Notes: a model not told the origin generated them from the letters alone. DNA of 7,218 nt from Victivallales bacterium (GCA_028691155.1 JAQUZV010000115.1:1-7218), one strand, 5' to 3'. Shown: positions 1 to 6,039, counted from the first letter of the stretch. A program made the numbers and translations.

Positions 1-2
1 TC

Positions 3-359
3 CAGAAAAAATTGCCGGAGCAGGTGGCCAAAGGATTTCTGCTGCCCTATGACAGTTATGACAATCGGGTGGCGATCATGCGGTTCATTCAGGATATTCC
101 CATGTCGGTGAACGATATTTCCTATGAAGTATTGTTGGAAATCGAGCATGGGCTGTGGATGTTCCGGGAGTTGCCGGTCTGCCTGATCTGGGGCATGAAG
201 GATTGGTGTTTTGACGTCAGATTCCTGCGAAAATGGCGGATGTATTATCCCCAGGCCGACGTTTATCCCCTTGATCATGCCGGGCACTATCTGATCGAGG
301 ATGCCGGAGATCAGGTGGTGGAGGATATCCGGCTGTTCTGCAATAAGAATAATCTGTAA
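3..359 (+). CDS. alpha/beta hydrolase, C-terminal part (OleB-like), 5' end outside the window
   Basis: This is the C-terminal part, about 118 residues, of a hydrolase whose reading frame is open to the left window edge and stops with TAA at 357-359. The TTG at 12 is therefore only an internal codon. Visible hallmarks of the haloalkane-dehalogenase-like alpha/beta hydrolases are the block LIWGMKDWCFD, which carries the candidate catalytic acid D64 (numbered from the TTG), and AGHYLIED with the candidate catalytic H92. The stretch PYDSYDNRVAIMRFIQDIP recalls OleB, the beta-lactone decarboxylase of long-chain olefin biosynthesis, but this match is from memory. The nucleophile elbow lies outside the window. 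If it is OleB, oleA, oleC and oleD homologues would be expected upstream. The alpha/beta hydrolase call is firm; the OleB assignment is tentative. Confidence 0.7.
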   Translation, partial: QKKLPEQVAKGFLLPYDSYDNRVAIMRFIQDIPMSVNDISYEVLLEIEHGLWMFRELPVCLIWGMKDWCFDVRFLRKWRMYYPQADVYPLDHAGHYLIEDAGDQVVEDIRLFCNKNNL

Positions 360-423
360 CCGGAAGTTGCAAGCGATCCGGGCGCTGCGATATCCCCGGT
401 GACGGCGACCGACGACAGGAGAC

Positions 424-1620
424 ATGGTGAAACGGCATTTCATGCCGGCTTTTTCCGGCAGCGTGATCAACATGGTTCTGATTGGGGGCGGGGTGGTGTC
501 GGGGGCCGGGTCTACGGTTGCCGACACTTCCGGTTGTTCTGTTGCCTGGTGGTTCCCGTTGGTTTCGGTTGTCGTGATCGGTGGTGCCTGCTTTCTGTTT
601 TTCTGCTGTCGCAGCAGGCGGAAAGGCCTGATCCGGCTGCGGCGGTTACAGCAGAAACTGACGTCGGCGGTTGCGGCCGACGGTGTCGGCGCGACAGCGG
701 GAGACGACGACGGGGGCGATGAATTACTGTGGGATGTCGACCGTCTTGTCGCCGTCATCCGGGAACGTGGCAACGAATTGCGCCGCAGCGAGAAGCATTT
801 CCGGCTGATCTTCGAACACGCCCCGATCGGGATTGCCGTCCTCGGCCTTAACCGGCAATTGCGTTATTTCAATCCGGCTTTTCTCCGGATGACCGGATAT
901 CCTCCTGAAATGTTGTTCCATCGCGACTATCTGCAACTGCTGCGCCGGGTGGATACCCCGCCGACCATTGAAATTCTGAACCGATTGGTCCAGGGGGAGC
1001 TGGACGTGAATACCGCCGCGGTCCGTCTGGTCGGCAAAGAGGGGCGGATTATTCTGGCCTCGGTGACGGCCATTTCATTTCGGGATGAAAACAACCGGCC
1101 CGAACATCTCCTGCTTCTGGTCAACGATATTACCGGGCGTTGTCGGCAGGAAAATCCCGCGGCGGCGGAATTGATTTCCCCCGGGGATGAAATGGCGACG
1201 GCGGCATCGGCCGCCGCCGGGACGGTGCCGACCGGGCACGGGGAAATGATTTTGCTGTGCGAGGATGAGGATCACGTCCGTGAATTGGCCTCCCTGATGC
1301 TGACGGAGGCCGGATATCAGGTTCTCACCGCCCGGGACGGCGAGGAGGCCGAACGTCTGCTGACAACGTACCGGGACGAAATCCGGTTGATTCTGCTCGA
1401 TGTTATTATGCCGAAGTTGTCCGGACGACAGGTGTTCCGTGATCTTCGCGCCGCCGGCGATCTGCGGCCTATTTTGATTATGACCGGTTATTCACCGGAG
1501 ATGCTGCAGGGTGAATTCGGCGAAAACGTGATCCAGAAACCTTATACCGAGGAAGAGTTGCTGCGTCGCGTCCGTGAGGCCTTGGATGGTGCCGCCGGAA
1601 CGGTGCCTGTCGGGGAATAA
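424..1620 (+). CDS. membrane-anchored PAS-REC protein (response regulator without kinase core)
   Basis: The product has 398 residues. Hydrophobic segments at about 8-28 and 41-62 are separated by a short polar stretch and followed by the basic run RSRRKGLIRLRR. This suggests a membrane hairpin, or signal plus anchor, with the rest in the cytoplasm. A PAS domain spans about 122-238 (FRLIFEHAPIGIAVL to LLLVNDIT). A receiver domain spans about 274-390, with acidic pocket E280/D281, phospho-acceptor D326 in LLDVIMP, T354 in MTGY and K372 in QKPY, so it should be phosphorylatable. The opening GEMILLCEDEDHVRE is typical of receivers at the end of hybrid histidine kinases. No HisKA H-box or HATPase motif (N, G1, G2 boxes) lies between PAS and REC; there is only a linker of about 35 residues rich in Ala and Gly. 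AGGAG at 417-421 precedes the ATG by only 2 nt, which is tight, but later ATGs (442, 472) have no better site. It follows the hydrolase by 64 nt. Partner kinase and output are unknown. Confidence 0.85.
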   Translation: MVKRHFMPAFSGSVINMVLIGGGVVSGAGSTVADTSGCSVAWWFPLVSVVVIGGACFLFFCCRSRRKGLIRLRRLQQKLTSAVAADGVGATAGDDDGGDELLWDVDRLVAVIRERGNELRRSEKHFRLIFEHAPIGIAVLGLNRQLRYFNPAFLRMTGYPPEMLFHRDYLQLLRRVDTPPTIEILNRLVQGELDVNTAAVRLVGKEGRIILASVTAISFRDENNRPEHLLLLVNDITGRCRQENPAAAELISPGDEMATAASAAAGTVPTGHGEMILLCEDEDHVRELASLMLTEAGYQVLTARDGEEAERLLTTYRDEIRLILLDVIMPKLSGRQVFRDLRAAGDLRPILIMTGYSPEMLQGEFGENVIQKPYTEEELLRRVREALDGAAGTVPVGE

Positions 1621-1644
1621 TCGCGGTTGATTGATGGGACCGGG

Positions 1645-1677
1645 TTGACTTTTTGGCGAATGGGTCCAATTTATCAT
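1645..1677 (+). promoter_or_regulatory. possible sigma-70-like promoter of the cupin gene
   Basis: TTGACT at 1645-1650 matches the -35 box at five of six positions, and TATCAT at 1672-1677 matches the -10 box at five of six. However, the 21-nt spacer is longer than the usual 16-18, so the two boxes may not belong together. A start near 1684 would leave a leader of about 35 nt before the cupin ATG. This is weak support for transcription separate from the PAS-REC gene. Confidence 0.3.
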
Positions 1678-1718
1678 CTGAATCGGTAGTGTCAATCGGA
1701 CAAGGAGAATACCACAAG

Positions 1719-2207
1719 ATGATCACAATAGACCGTAAATTGATGGATGAGCTGTCGGCCCGGGCGGCGGAGTCGCCGCGGCGGCGGAGTCATTTCAATC
1801 TGCATAAATCACTGGAAGAAGACATCCACCGGCTGTTGATGGCGGCGCAACGGGATTCCTATTTCCGGCCGCACCGGCACGACGGCGCCGGAAAAAGCGA
1901 ACTGATGTTGTGCCTGCGCGGTTCCGCCTCGCTGCTGGTGTTTCGTCCCGACGGCGAAGTGGCGGCGCGTTACGAGCTGGTCCCCGGCGGCGGCACCGTG
2001 GGCTATGAATTGGAGGAAGGTACCTTTCACTGCATGGTGATCAATACTCCGGACACCGTGATGATCGAAATCAAGCACGGACCGTATATCCCGACGCCGG
2101 AAGCCGATTTCGGGGCATGGGCGCCGCCGGAAAGTTCTCCGGAGGCGGCGGAATTTCTGGACTGGTTGCGGGAAGCTTCTCCCGGCGATCATGCCGCCCG
2201 ACGGTAA
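1719..2207 (+). CDS. WbuC-family cupin-fold metalloprotein
   Basis: The product has 162 residues and matches the WbuC family of single-domain cupins in layout. The N-terminal block, LMDELSARAAESPRRRSHFNLHKSLEEDIHRLLMA split over residues 8-42, is a family signature. It is followed by PHRH (H52, H54), E61 and H104, which are the expected cupin metal ligands (HxH, E, H). The tail EIKHGPYIP, FGAWAPPE and FLDWL is also characteristic. WbuC proteins are often coded near polysaccharide or O-antigen clusters; their reaction is not established. I chose the ATG at 1719 because AAGGAGA (1702-1708) lies 10 nt upstream and family members begin with a similar short lead. An in-frame start at 1653 would add 22 residues without a family match and without a ribosome-binding site. 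It lies 98 nt after the PAS-REC gene and converges with fliD. Confidence 0.85.
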   Translation: MITIDRKLMDELSARAAESPRRRSHFNLHKSLEEDIHRLLMAAQRDSYFRPHRHDGAGKSELMLCLRGSASLLVFRPDGEVAARYELVPGGGTVGYELEEGTFHCMVINTPDTVMIEIKHGPYIPTPEADFGAWAPPESSPEAAEFLDWLREASPGDHAARR

Positions 2208-2260
2208 GTGCCGTCGTCGCCCGGGAGCGGCAGTTGCCGTCGGCCCGGGTGCAACCCGTC
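2200..2260. terminator. hairpin-rich convergent gap, possible bidirectional terminator
   Basis: The gap between the converging cupin and fliD genes can form several G+C-rich stems. GACGG/CCGTC (2200-2204 with 2211-2215) overlaps the cupin stop codon. CCCGGG (2220-2225) can pair with CCCGGG (2244-2249) around an inner CGGC/GCCG stem (2228-2231 with 2236-2239). On the minus strand CGGGT-TGC-ACCCG forms just after this. No U-run follows in either direction, so this is at most an atypical terminator or a structure that stalls or protects the 3' ends. Confidence 0.3.
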
Positions 2261-2294
2261 CGGCGGCAGCAACCGTAAACCCCCGGCGTCCCGC

Positions 2295-3677
2295 TTAATT
2301 GTCGTCGTTGGATATTCCGAGGGAATTGAAAACGTAACTGCTGGCCGAGTTGATGGCACTGACCGAAGATTCCATTTCCGCAAAGTGTTGCCACAAGTCG
2401 ACTTCGTAATCCGCCAGTTGGCTCTGCAGCTTGGCTTTCTGCAATTCATTGTCGGAGATGCGGGTGGTCAGGGAATTTATTTTGACGGTAATGCTGCCGG
2501 TGGCCGGGTCGGTCAGTTGATCCATATAGTCGCTGAATTGCCGGAACACTCCCACGCCGTTGCCGTCGGTGCCGTAGCTGCGGAACAGATTCATCACTTC
2601 TTCAAAATTATTGGTCAGGGCGTCGTCGAGTGCATCCTCGTCGGTAATGGAAATCTCATTGTCTTCGTCTTCGAACCAGATGCCGATTTTGTAAAGGGAA
2701 TTGAAATCCTGATCCATCAGGTTGGGATTGGTGGTGATCGAACTCAGCAACAGCCGGGATTTGGTTTGGATTTTGTTGACCAGGGAATCCCCCTGGAGGG
2801 TGCCGACGTCCGAAACCGTGTCGGAAGCGCTGCTGACGGTGACTTTGCTCTGATCTTCCAGATAAGCCATGATTTCGTTATAGGAAGCGATAAAATCGTT
2901 GAGCAGCGATTTGATGTTGTCGGTGTCGTGTTCGACGGAAAAGGTGGCGGTGCCGGTGGCATTGAAATTCAGTGTTACGCCGCTGATGATATCTTTGATT
3001 CCGGTATTGGTGGCGGAGGTCACGGGAACGTTGTTGACGGTGGCACTCAAATCCTTGGCGGCGGTTTCATTGTCCGGATCGGTCAGTCCCAGCGTGGCCA
3101 GCACCGTGCCGGTGGTATCGGCGATGGTCATGGCGTTGGCGGTGCCGGTGGCGTTGGAGCGTAACACCAGCGAGGTCCCGATGATGCCGGCATTGACGCC
3201 CACACCGTCCATAGCGGCGGAAGCGCTGTTGATTTTGCTCATAATCGACTGCAGCGTGTCGGTGGTTGCCACGGCGATAGTCTGACCGTTGACGGTAAAT
3301 TCTCCTTCCAGGCCCAATTCGGTATTGGTGGCGTCCTGGGCATAACTGTGGTATTGATGCTCTTCGGCCAGGGTGCTGACGTTGACCAAAAATTTTCTGC
3401 CGGCCAGACTGGTGCCGGTGACGGACCCTGAAACCACCTCTTCGTCGGATGATGCCATGACCATCTGAGCCCAGGTGGTGTAATTGGTCAACAGTTGCGA
3501 GTTGGAACTCAATACGGACATTTCGGTGTCGATCTGAGTCCAGGAGGCATAAATTTCCTCGTCTTCGGAAATTTTATTCTTCAGCGTGTTGATGGGAGCG
3601 CTGCGATCATCCAGCAACGTCTGGATGATGCTTTCGGTCTCCAGGCTCGAAGCCATTCCGCCTAATCGTATGGTCAT
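2295..3677 (-). CDS. fliD: flagellar filament cap protein FliD (hook-associated protein 2)
   Basis: The product has 460 residues, typical of FliD. FliD sits as a ring at the filament tip and guides insertion of flagellin exported through the flagellar channel. The N-terminal FliD domain (about 4-105) begins with the characteristic GMASSLETESIIQTLL and contains heptad-like helices. A flagellin-hook motif follows near 138-175 (TLQSIMSKINSA and GVNAGIIGTSLVLRS), and the FliD C-terminal domain runs from about 205 to 445. It ends in the family-typical helix around DLWQHFAEMESSVSAINSASSYV. The protein is acidic and Ser/Thr/Asn-rich with no Cys, as usual for filament proteins. The start is supported by AAGGA (plus-strand 3684-3688) 6 nt upstream. 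It lies downstream of flagellin B but is separated from it by a strong terminator and has its own sigma-28-like promoter. The export chaperone gene fliS, often next to fliD, is absent here. Confidence 0.95.
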   Translation of the reverse strand: MTIRLGGMASSLETESIIQTLLDDRSAPINTLKNKISEDEEIYASWTQIDTEMSVLSSNSQLLTNYTTWAQMVMASSDEEVVSGSVTGTSLAGRKFLVNVSTLAEEHQYHSYAQDATNTELGLEGEFTVNGQTIAVATTDTLQSIMSKINSASAAMDGVGVNAGIIGTSLVLRSNATGTANAMTIADTTGTVLATLGLTDPDNETAAKDLSATVNNVPVTSATNTGIKDIISGVTLNFNATGTATFSVEHDTDNIKSLLNDFIASYNEIMAYLEDQSKVTVSSASDTVSDVGTLQGDSLVNKIQTKSRLLLSSITTNPNLMDQDFNSLYKIGIWFEDEDNEISITDEDALDDALTNNFEEVMNLFRSYGTDGNGVGVFRQFSDYMDQLTDPATGSITVKINSLTTRISDNELQKAKLQSQLADYEVDLWQHFAEMESSVSAINSASSYVFNSLGISNDDN

Positions 3678-3713
3678 AGTCTTTCCTTATCGCGCATGCT
3701 CGGTTACGGATTT

Positions 3714-3740
3714 TTATCGATATGTAATCAAGCATTTTTC
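3714..3740 (-). promoter_or_regulatory. candidate sigma-28 (FliA) promoter of fliD
   Basis: On the minus strand GAAA (plus 3737-3740), a 15-nt spacer and ATCGATAA (plus 3714-3721) resemble the sigma-28 pattern TAAA-N15-GCCGATAA. The -10 box matches at six of eight positions and the -35 core at three of four, with ideal spacing. A start near 3706 would give a leader of about 29 nt. Late-class sigma-28 control is usual for fliD. Confidence 0.5.
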
Positions 3741-3789
3741 ATGCCATGTCCCTCCCGTCGCCGCACCGGCGCAACGGAGAAAAGAGACC

Positions 3790-3825
3790 GGGAAAAGAAA
3801 CAGAGCGGGAATCCCGCTCTGTTTC
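3790..3825 (-). terminator. Rho-independent terminator of flagellin B
   Basis: A perfect 14-bp inverted repeat, GAAACAGAGCGGGA at 3797-3810 and its complement at 3812-3825, begins 24 nt past the flagellin B stop codon. Read on the minus strand the right arm ends in TTTC and continues TTTTCCC, giving a U-rich tail. On the plus strand no T-run follows, so the orientation is clear. It isolates flagellin B from fliD. Confidence 0.88.
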
Positions 3826-3849
3826 CGGCTTCAAGCTGCCGAACGAATG

Positions 3850-4785
3850 CTAGCCGAGGAGCTGCAGTACGTTCTGGGGCAGTTGATTGGCCTGCGCCAA
3901 CATCGCGTTGGAAGCACTGGTGAGTACCTGATACTTCGAGAACTCGGTGGTTTCCTTCGCCATGTCGATGTCGCGGATCTGACTTTCAGCCGCCGTCAGG
4001 TTGTCTTCATAGGCCAGCAAGCCGCTGTTGGTCTGCTCGATCCGGTTCTGCTGCGCGCCCATGGAGGCGCGGGCGTTGGCGATGAAGTCGATGGCCACGT
4101 CCAGTTTGCCGGAGACGCCGTCGTCGCCGATGCTCATCTTCGAAGAATCGATGATGCTGGACCAGGTCACGCTGTCATGGCTGGAACCGAGAACCGTGGT
4201 GCCGTCCCCATAAGAATAGGTATGCACCGAACCGATGGACTGCGTGTTGGTAACCTGAAGGTCATTCAGGGAGATGGTGATCTTCTGGTTGACGTCAGCC
4301 CCGACCTGCACGGCGATTTCGCCGGTGCCGACCTTGTCGCCGTCGGTGTCGGCCGATCCGTCGCCGCCGCGGAAAAGGTAGATCCCGTTGAACTTGGCCG
4401 CAGCGGTGTATTTGGACGTAATACGGGTGATTTCGTCCTGCATCGCCTTGAATTCAACCTGGATATTTTCCTTGTCGGTGTCGGATACGGTGCCGCTCTG
4501 GGATTCAACGGACAGTTCCTTCATACGGGAAACCTGGTCGTTGATCTTCTGCAACCATGAATCGGCGGTCTGCAGCATGGAAATGGCATTGTCAGTGTTC
4601 TGACGGGCCATCGAGACCGAATCGATCTGGGCGCGCATCCGTTCACTGATGCCCACGCCGGCAGGGTCGTCCGTGGTTGCGATTTCGCCGGTGGACAACT
4701 TGCTCATCGAAGCCTGCATTTTGCTCAGGTTCGTGGTGTAGTTGGACCACACATTGAAAGCGGCTGTGTTGTTGTTGATTCGCAT
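3850..4785 (-). CDS. flagellin, copy B
   Basis: The product has 311 residues and is a compact flagellin, the subunit of the flagellar filament exported by the flagellar type III system. The N-terminal domain (about 3-140) contains LSTGEIATTDDPAGVGISERM and the helical block ending in KFNGIYLF. The C-terminal domain (about 227-311) contains SQIRDIDMAKETTEFSKYQVL and ends in QLPQNVLQLLG, the canonical D0 end. Only about 35-40 residues lie between the conserved D1 beta-hairpin and the C-terminal domain, so there is little or no D2/D3. There is no Cys. By hand count it differs from copy A at 29 of 311 positions (about 91% identity, no gaps). I chose the ATG at 4785 because it aligns with the start of copy A and has AAGGGAG (plus 4797-4803) 11 nt upstream. 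A GTG at 4797 would overlap that site. It has its own terminator, but no clear promoter could be recognised. Confidence 0.96.
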   Translation of the reverse strand: MRINNNTAAFNVWSNYTTNLSKMQASMSKLSTGEIATTDDPAGVGISERMRAQIDSVSMARQNTDNAISMLQTADSWLQKINDQVSRMKELSVESQSGTVSDTDKENIQVEFKAMQDEITRITSKYTAAAKFNGIYLFRGGDGSADTDGDKVGTGEIAVQVGADVNQKITISLNDLQVTNTQSIGSVHTYSYGDGTTVLGSSHDSVTWSSIIDSSKMSIGDDGVSGKLDVAIDFIANARASMGAQQNRIEQTNSGLLAYEDNLTAAESQIRDIDMAKETTEFSKYQVLTSASNAMLAQANQLPQNVLQLLG

Positions 4786-4796
4786 TTTCTGTTTCA

Positions 4797-4803
4797 CTCC
4801 CTT
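4797..4803 (-). promoter_or_regulatory. ribosome-binding site of flagellin B, in a possible small loop
   Basis: On the minus strand AAGGGAG lies 11 nt before the ATG at 4785 and decides against the GTG at 4797. It is flanked by CAC and GTG, which could pair to place AAGGGA in a six-base loop. The string ACAAGGGAGTG resembles, with one extra G, the CsrA consensus ACARGGA, so this could be a regulator site overlapping the ribosome-binding site. Confidence 0.5.
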
Positions 4804-4811
4804 GTGTTTTT

Positions 4812-4831
4812 CCCTGACTTCCTTGTCAGAG
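4812..4831 (-). promoter_or_regulatory. leader hairpin of flagellin B with AAGGAA loop, CsrA-site-like
   Basis: On the minus strand CCTCTGAC-AAGGAA-GTCAGGG folds into a 7-bp stem (one G-U pair) with a six-base loop holding AAGGA. The loop and closing bases read ACAAGGA (plus 4820-4826), a full match to the CsrA/RsmA core ACARGGA, which prefers hairpin loops. The same element is conserved in the flagellin A leader (6007-6026). It ends 26 nt before the start codon. CsrA binding is inferred, and no csrA gene is in the window. Confidence 0.6.
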
Positions 4832-4836
4832 GTTGC

Positions 4837-4863
4837 CCCGGCGGTTGTCGCCGGGATCTTTTT
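4837..4863 (+). terminator. strong hairpin with T-run on the plus strand, within the flagellin B leader
   Basis: CCCGGCG-GTTGT-CGCCGGG (4837-4855) is a perfect 7-bp stem followed on the plus strand by ATCTTTTT, which has the form of an intrinsic terminator. No plus-strand gene ends here, so it could stop antisense transcription coming from the flagellin B coding region. On the minus strand the same sequence would be a stable hairpin early in the flagellin B leader, preceded by an A-run. Which role is real cannot be decided from sequence. Confidence 0.4.
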
Positions 4864-4936
4864 AAACTGGAACTTCCGACATTTTTTCCCGATTGCCTAG
4901 GATAATCCGGAAAAGTCGTCTTCGATTCCAAACGCT

Positions 4937-4956
4937 AACCTTCCGGCCGGAAAGTT
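4937..4956. repeat. 20-bp dyad with a perfect 12-bp palindrome
   Basis: TTCCGGCCGGAA at 4941-4952 is a perfect palindrome. With one mismatched pair it extends to AAC at 4937-4939 and GTT at 4954-4956. It lies about 150 nt upstream of the flagellin B start, in the gap between the two flagellin genes, where an operator could sit. No protein family is suggested by the sequence. Related CCGGAA strings recur in the window, so part of the match may reflect base composition. Confidence 0.35.
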
Positions 4957-4976
4957 TAACTTCAAACCTGCTGTGG

Positions 4977-5031
4977 AAAAACACCCGTTGCCGGGAAGCC
5001 GCAGTCGGGAGCATCACTCCCATCACTGCGG
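4977..5031 (-). terminator. candidate Rho-independent terminator of flagellin A
   Basis: Two stems lie downstream of the flagellin A stop on the minus strand. The first pairs ACTGCGG's complement at plus 4999-5005 with 5025-5031, enclosing a GGGAG/CTCCC stem (5007-5011 with 5017-5021). The second is CCCG-GCAA-CGGG (plus 4984-4995), a 4-bp stem closed by a GNRA-type tetraloop. After it come TG and TTTTT (plus 4977-4981). This is less regular than the terminator of flagellin B but well placed, starting 18 nt past the stop codon. Confidence 0.6.
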
Positions 5032-5048
5032 CAACCGGATCAATAATT

Positions 5049-5984
5049 CTAGCCGAGCAGCTGCAATACGTTCTGGGGCAGCTGATTGGCCTGGGCCAAC
5101 ATCGCATTGGCGGCGTTGGTCAGAACTTGATATTTCGAGAATTCGGTGGTTTCCTGCGCCATGTCGATATCCCGGATCTGGCTTTCCGCCGCGGTCAGGT
5201 TGTCTTCATAGGCCAACAAGCCGCTGTTGGTCTGTTCGATCCGGTTCTGCTGCGCGCCGACGGAGGCGCGGGCACTGGCCACGTAGTCGATGGCCACTTC
5301 GAGTTTGCCGACCACGTTGCTGTCGCCGATGCTCATCTGCGAGGAGTCGATGACGCTGGCCCAGGTGACGCTGTCGTGGCTGGAGCCGAGAACCGTGGTG
5401 CCGTCCCCGTAGGAATAGGTGTGGATCGAACCGATGGACTGGGTGTTGGTAACCTGAAGGTCATTGAGGGAAATGGTGATCTTCTGGTTGACGTCCGCGC
5501 CGACCTGGACGGAGATTTCTCCGGTGCCGACCTTGTCGCCGTCGGTATCGGCCGAGCCGTCGCCGCCGCGGAACAGATACAAGCCGTTGAATTTGGCGGC
5601 CGCGGTGTACTTGGAGGTGATACGGGTGATTTCATCCTGCATCGCCTTGAACTCGACCTGAATGTTGGATTTATCGCTGTCGGAGAGGGTGCCGCTTTCC
5701 GCTTCCACCGACAATTCCTTCATCCGGGACAACTGGTCGTTGATTTTCTGCAGCCACGAATCGGCGGTCTGCATCATGGAGATGGCGTTGTCGGTGTTCT
5801 GCCGGGCCATGGAGACCGAATCGATCTGGGCGCGCATGCGTTCGCTGATGCCGACTCCGGCCGGATCGTCGGTTGTGGCGATTTCCCCGGTGGAGAGTTT
5901 GCTCATCGAAGACTGCATTTTGGCGAGATTGGTGCTGTAATTGGCCCAGACATTGAACGCGGCAGTGTTGTTCTGAATTCGCAT
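5049..5984 (-). CDS. flagellin, copy A
   Basis: The product has 311 residues, the same length as copy B and aligning without gaps. The N-terminal domain (about 3-140) includes MRIQNNTAAFNVW, DDPAGVGISERM and RMKELSVE. The C-terminal domain (about 227-311) includes IRDIDMAQETTEFSKYQVL and ends QLPQNVLQLLG. Differences from copy B cluster at residues 94-106 and 209-242; long blocks such as 107-134 and 159-186 are nearly or fully identical. Synonymous differences are spread through the gene, so the copies are not a very recent duplication and are kept similar by selection or gene conversion. The ATG at 5984 has AAAGGA (plus 5993-5998) 8 nt upstream. It has a good sigma-28 promoter and a structured leader of about 117 nt, so it is probably the main or most regulated filament subunit. 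It follows the glycosyltransferase gene. Confidence 0.96.
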   Translation of the reverse strand: MRIQNNTAAFNVWANYSTNLAKMQSSMSKLSTGEIATTDDPAGVGISERMRAQIDSVSMARQNTDNAISMMQTADSWLQKINDQLSRMKELSVEAESGTLSDSDKSNIQVEFKAMQDEITRITSKYTAAAKFNGLYLFRGGDGSADTDGDKVGTGEISVQVGADVNQKITISLNDLQVTNTQSIGSIHTYSYGDGTTVLGSSHDSVTWASVIDSSQMSIGDSNVVGKLEVAIDYVASARASVGAQQNRIEQTNSGLLAYEDNLTAAESQIRDIDMAQETTEFSKYQVLTNAANAMLAQANQLPQNVLQLLG

Positions 5985-6006
5985 GGTTCCATTCCTTTGG
6001 ATTTTT

Positions 6007-6026
6007 CTCTGACGTCCTTGTCAGAG
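6007..6026 (-). promoter_or_regulatory. leader hairpin III of flagellin A with AAGGAC loop, CsrA-site-like
   Basis: On the minus strand CTCTGAC-AAGGAC-GTCAGAG is a perfect 7-bp stem with a six-base loop. ACAAGGA (plus 6015-6021) matches the CsrA core ACARGGA, and the following CGT nearly matches the UGU of the fuller consensus. The flagellin B leader shares this element, including the identical run AACCTCTGACAAGGA. It ends 22 nt before the ATG, just upstream of the AAAGGA ribosome-binding site. Confidence 0.65.
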
Positions 6027-6039
6027 GTTAAATTTTTAC

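Noticed and set aside
1653..1718. Upstream in-frame start for the WbuC-family cupin
   Set aside because: The 22 extra residues do not resemble the family, there is no ribosome-binding site, and the ATG at 1719 has AAGGAGA at a good distance.
3685..3695. GCGATAAG on the minus strand as a -10 box for fliD
   Set aside because: It overlaps the ribosome-binding site and no TAAA lies at suitable distance; the box at 3714-3721 is better placed.
4786..4797. GTG start for flagellin B at 4797
   Set aside because: It overlaps the AAGGGAG ribosome-binding site, adds MKQK not found in copy A, and the ATG at 4785 aligns exactly with the other flagellin.
4903..4925. Possible sigma-28 promoter for flagellin B (GGAA-N15-CCGGATTA on the minus strand)
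   Set aside because: Only five of eight -10 positions and two of four -35 positions match, no better than chance in such sequence.
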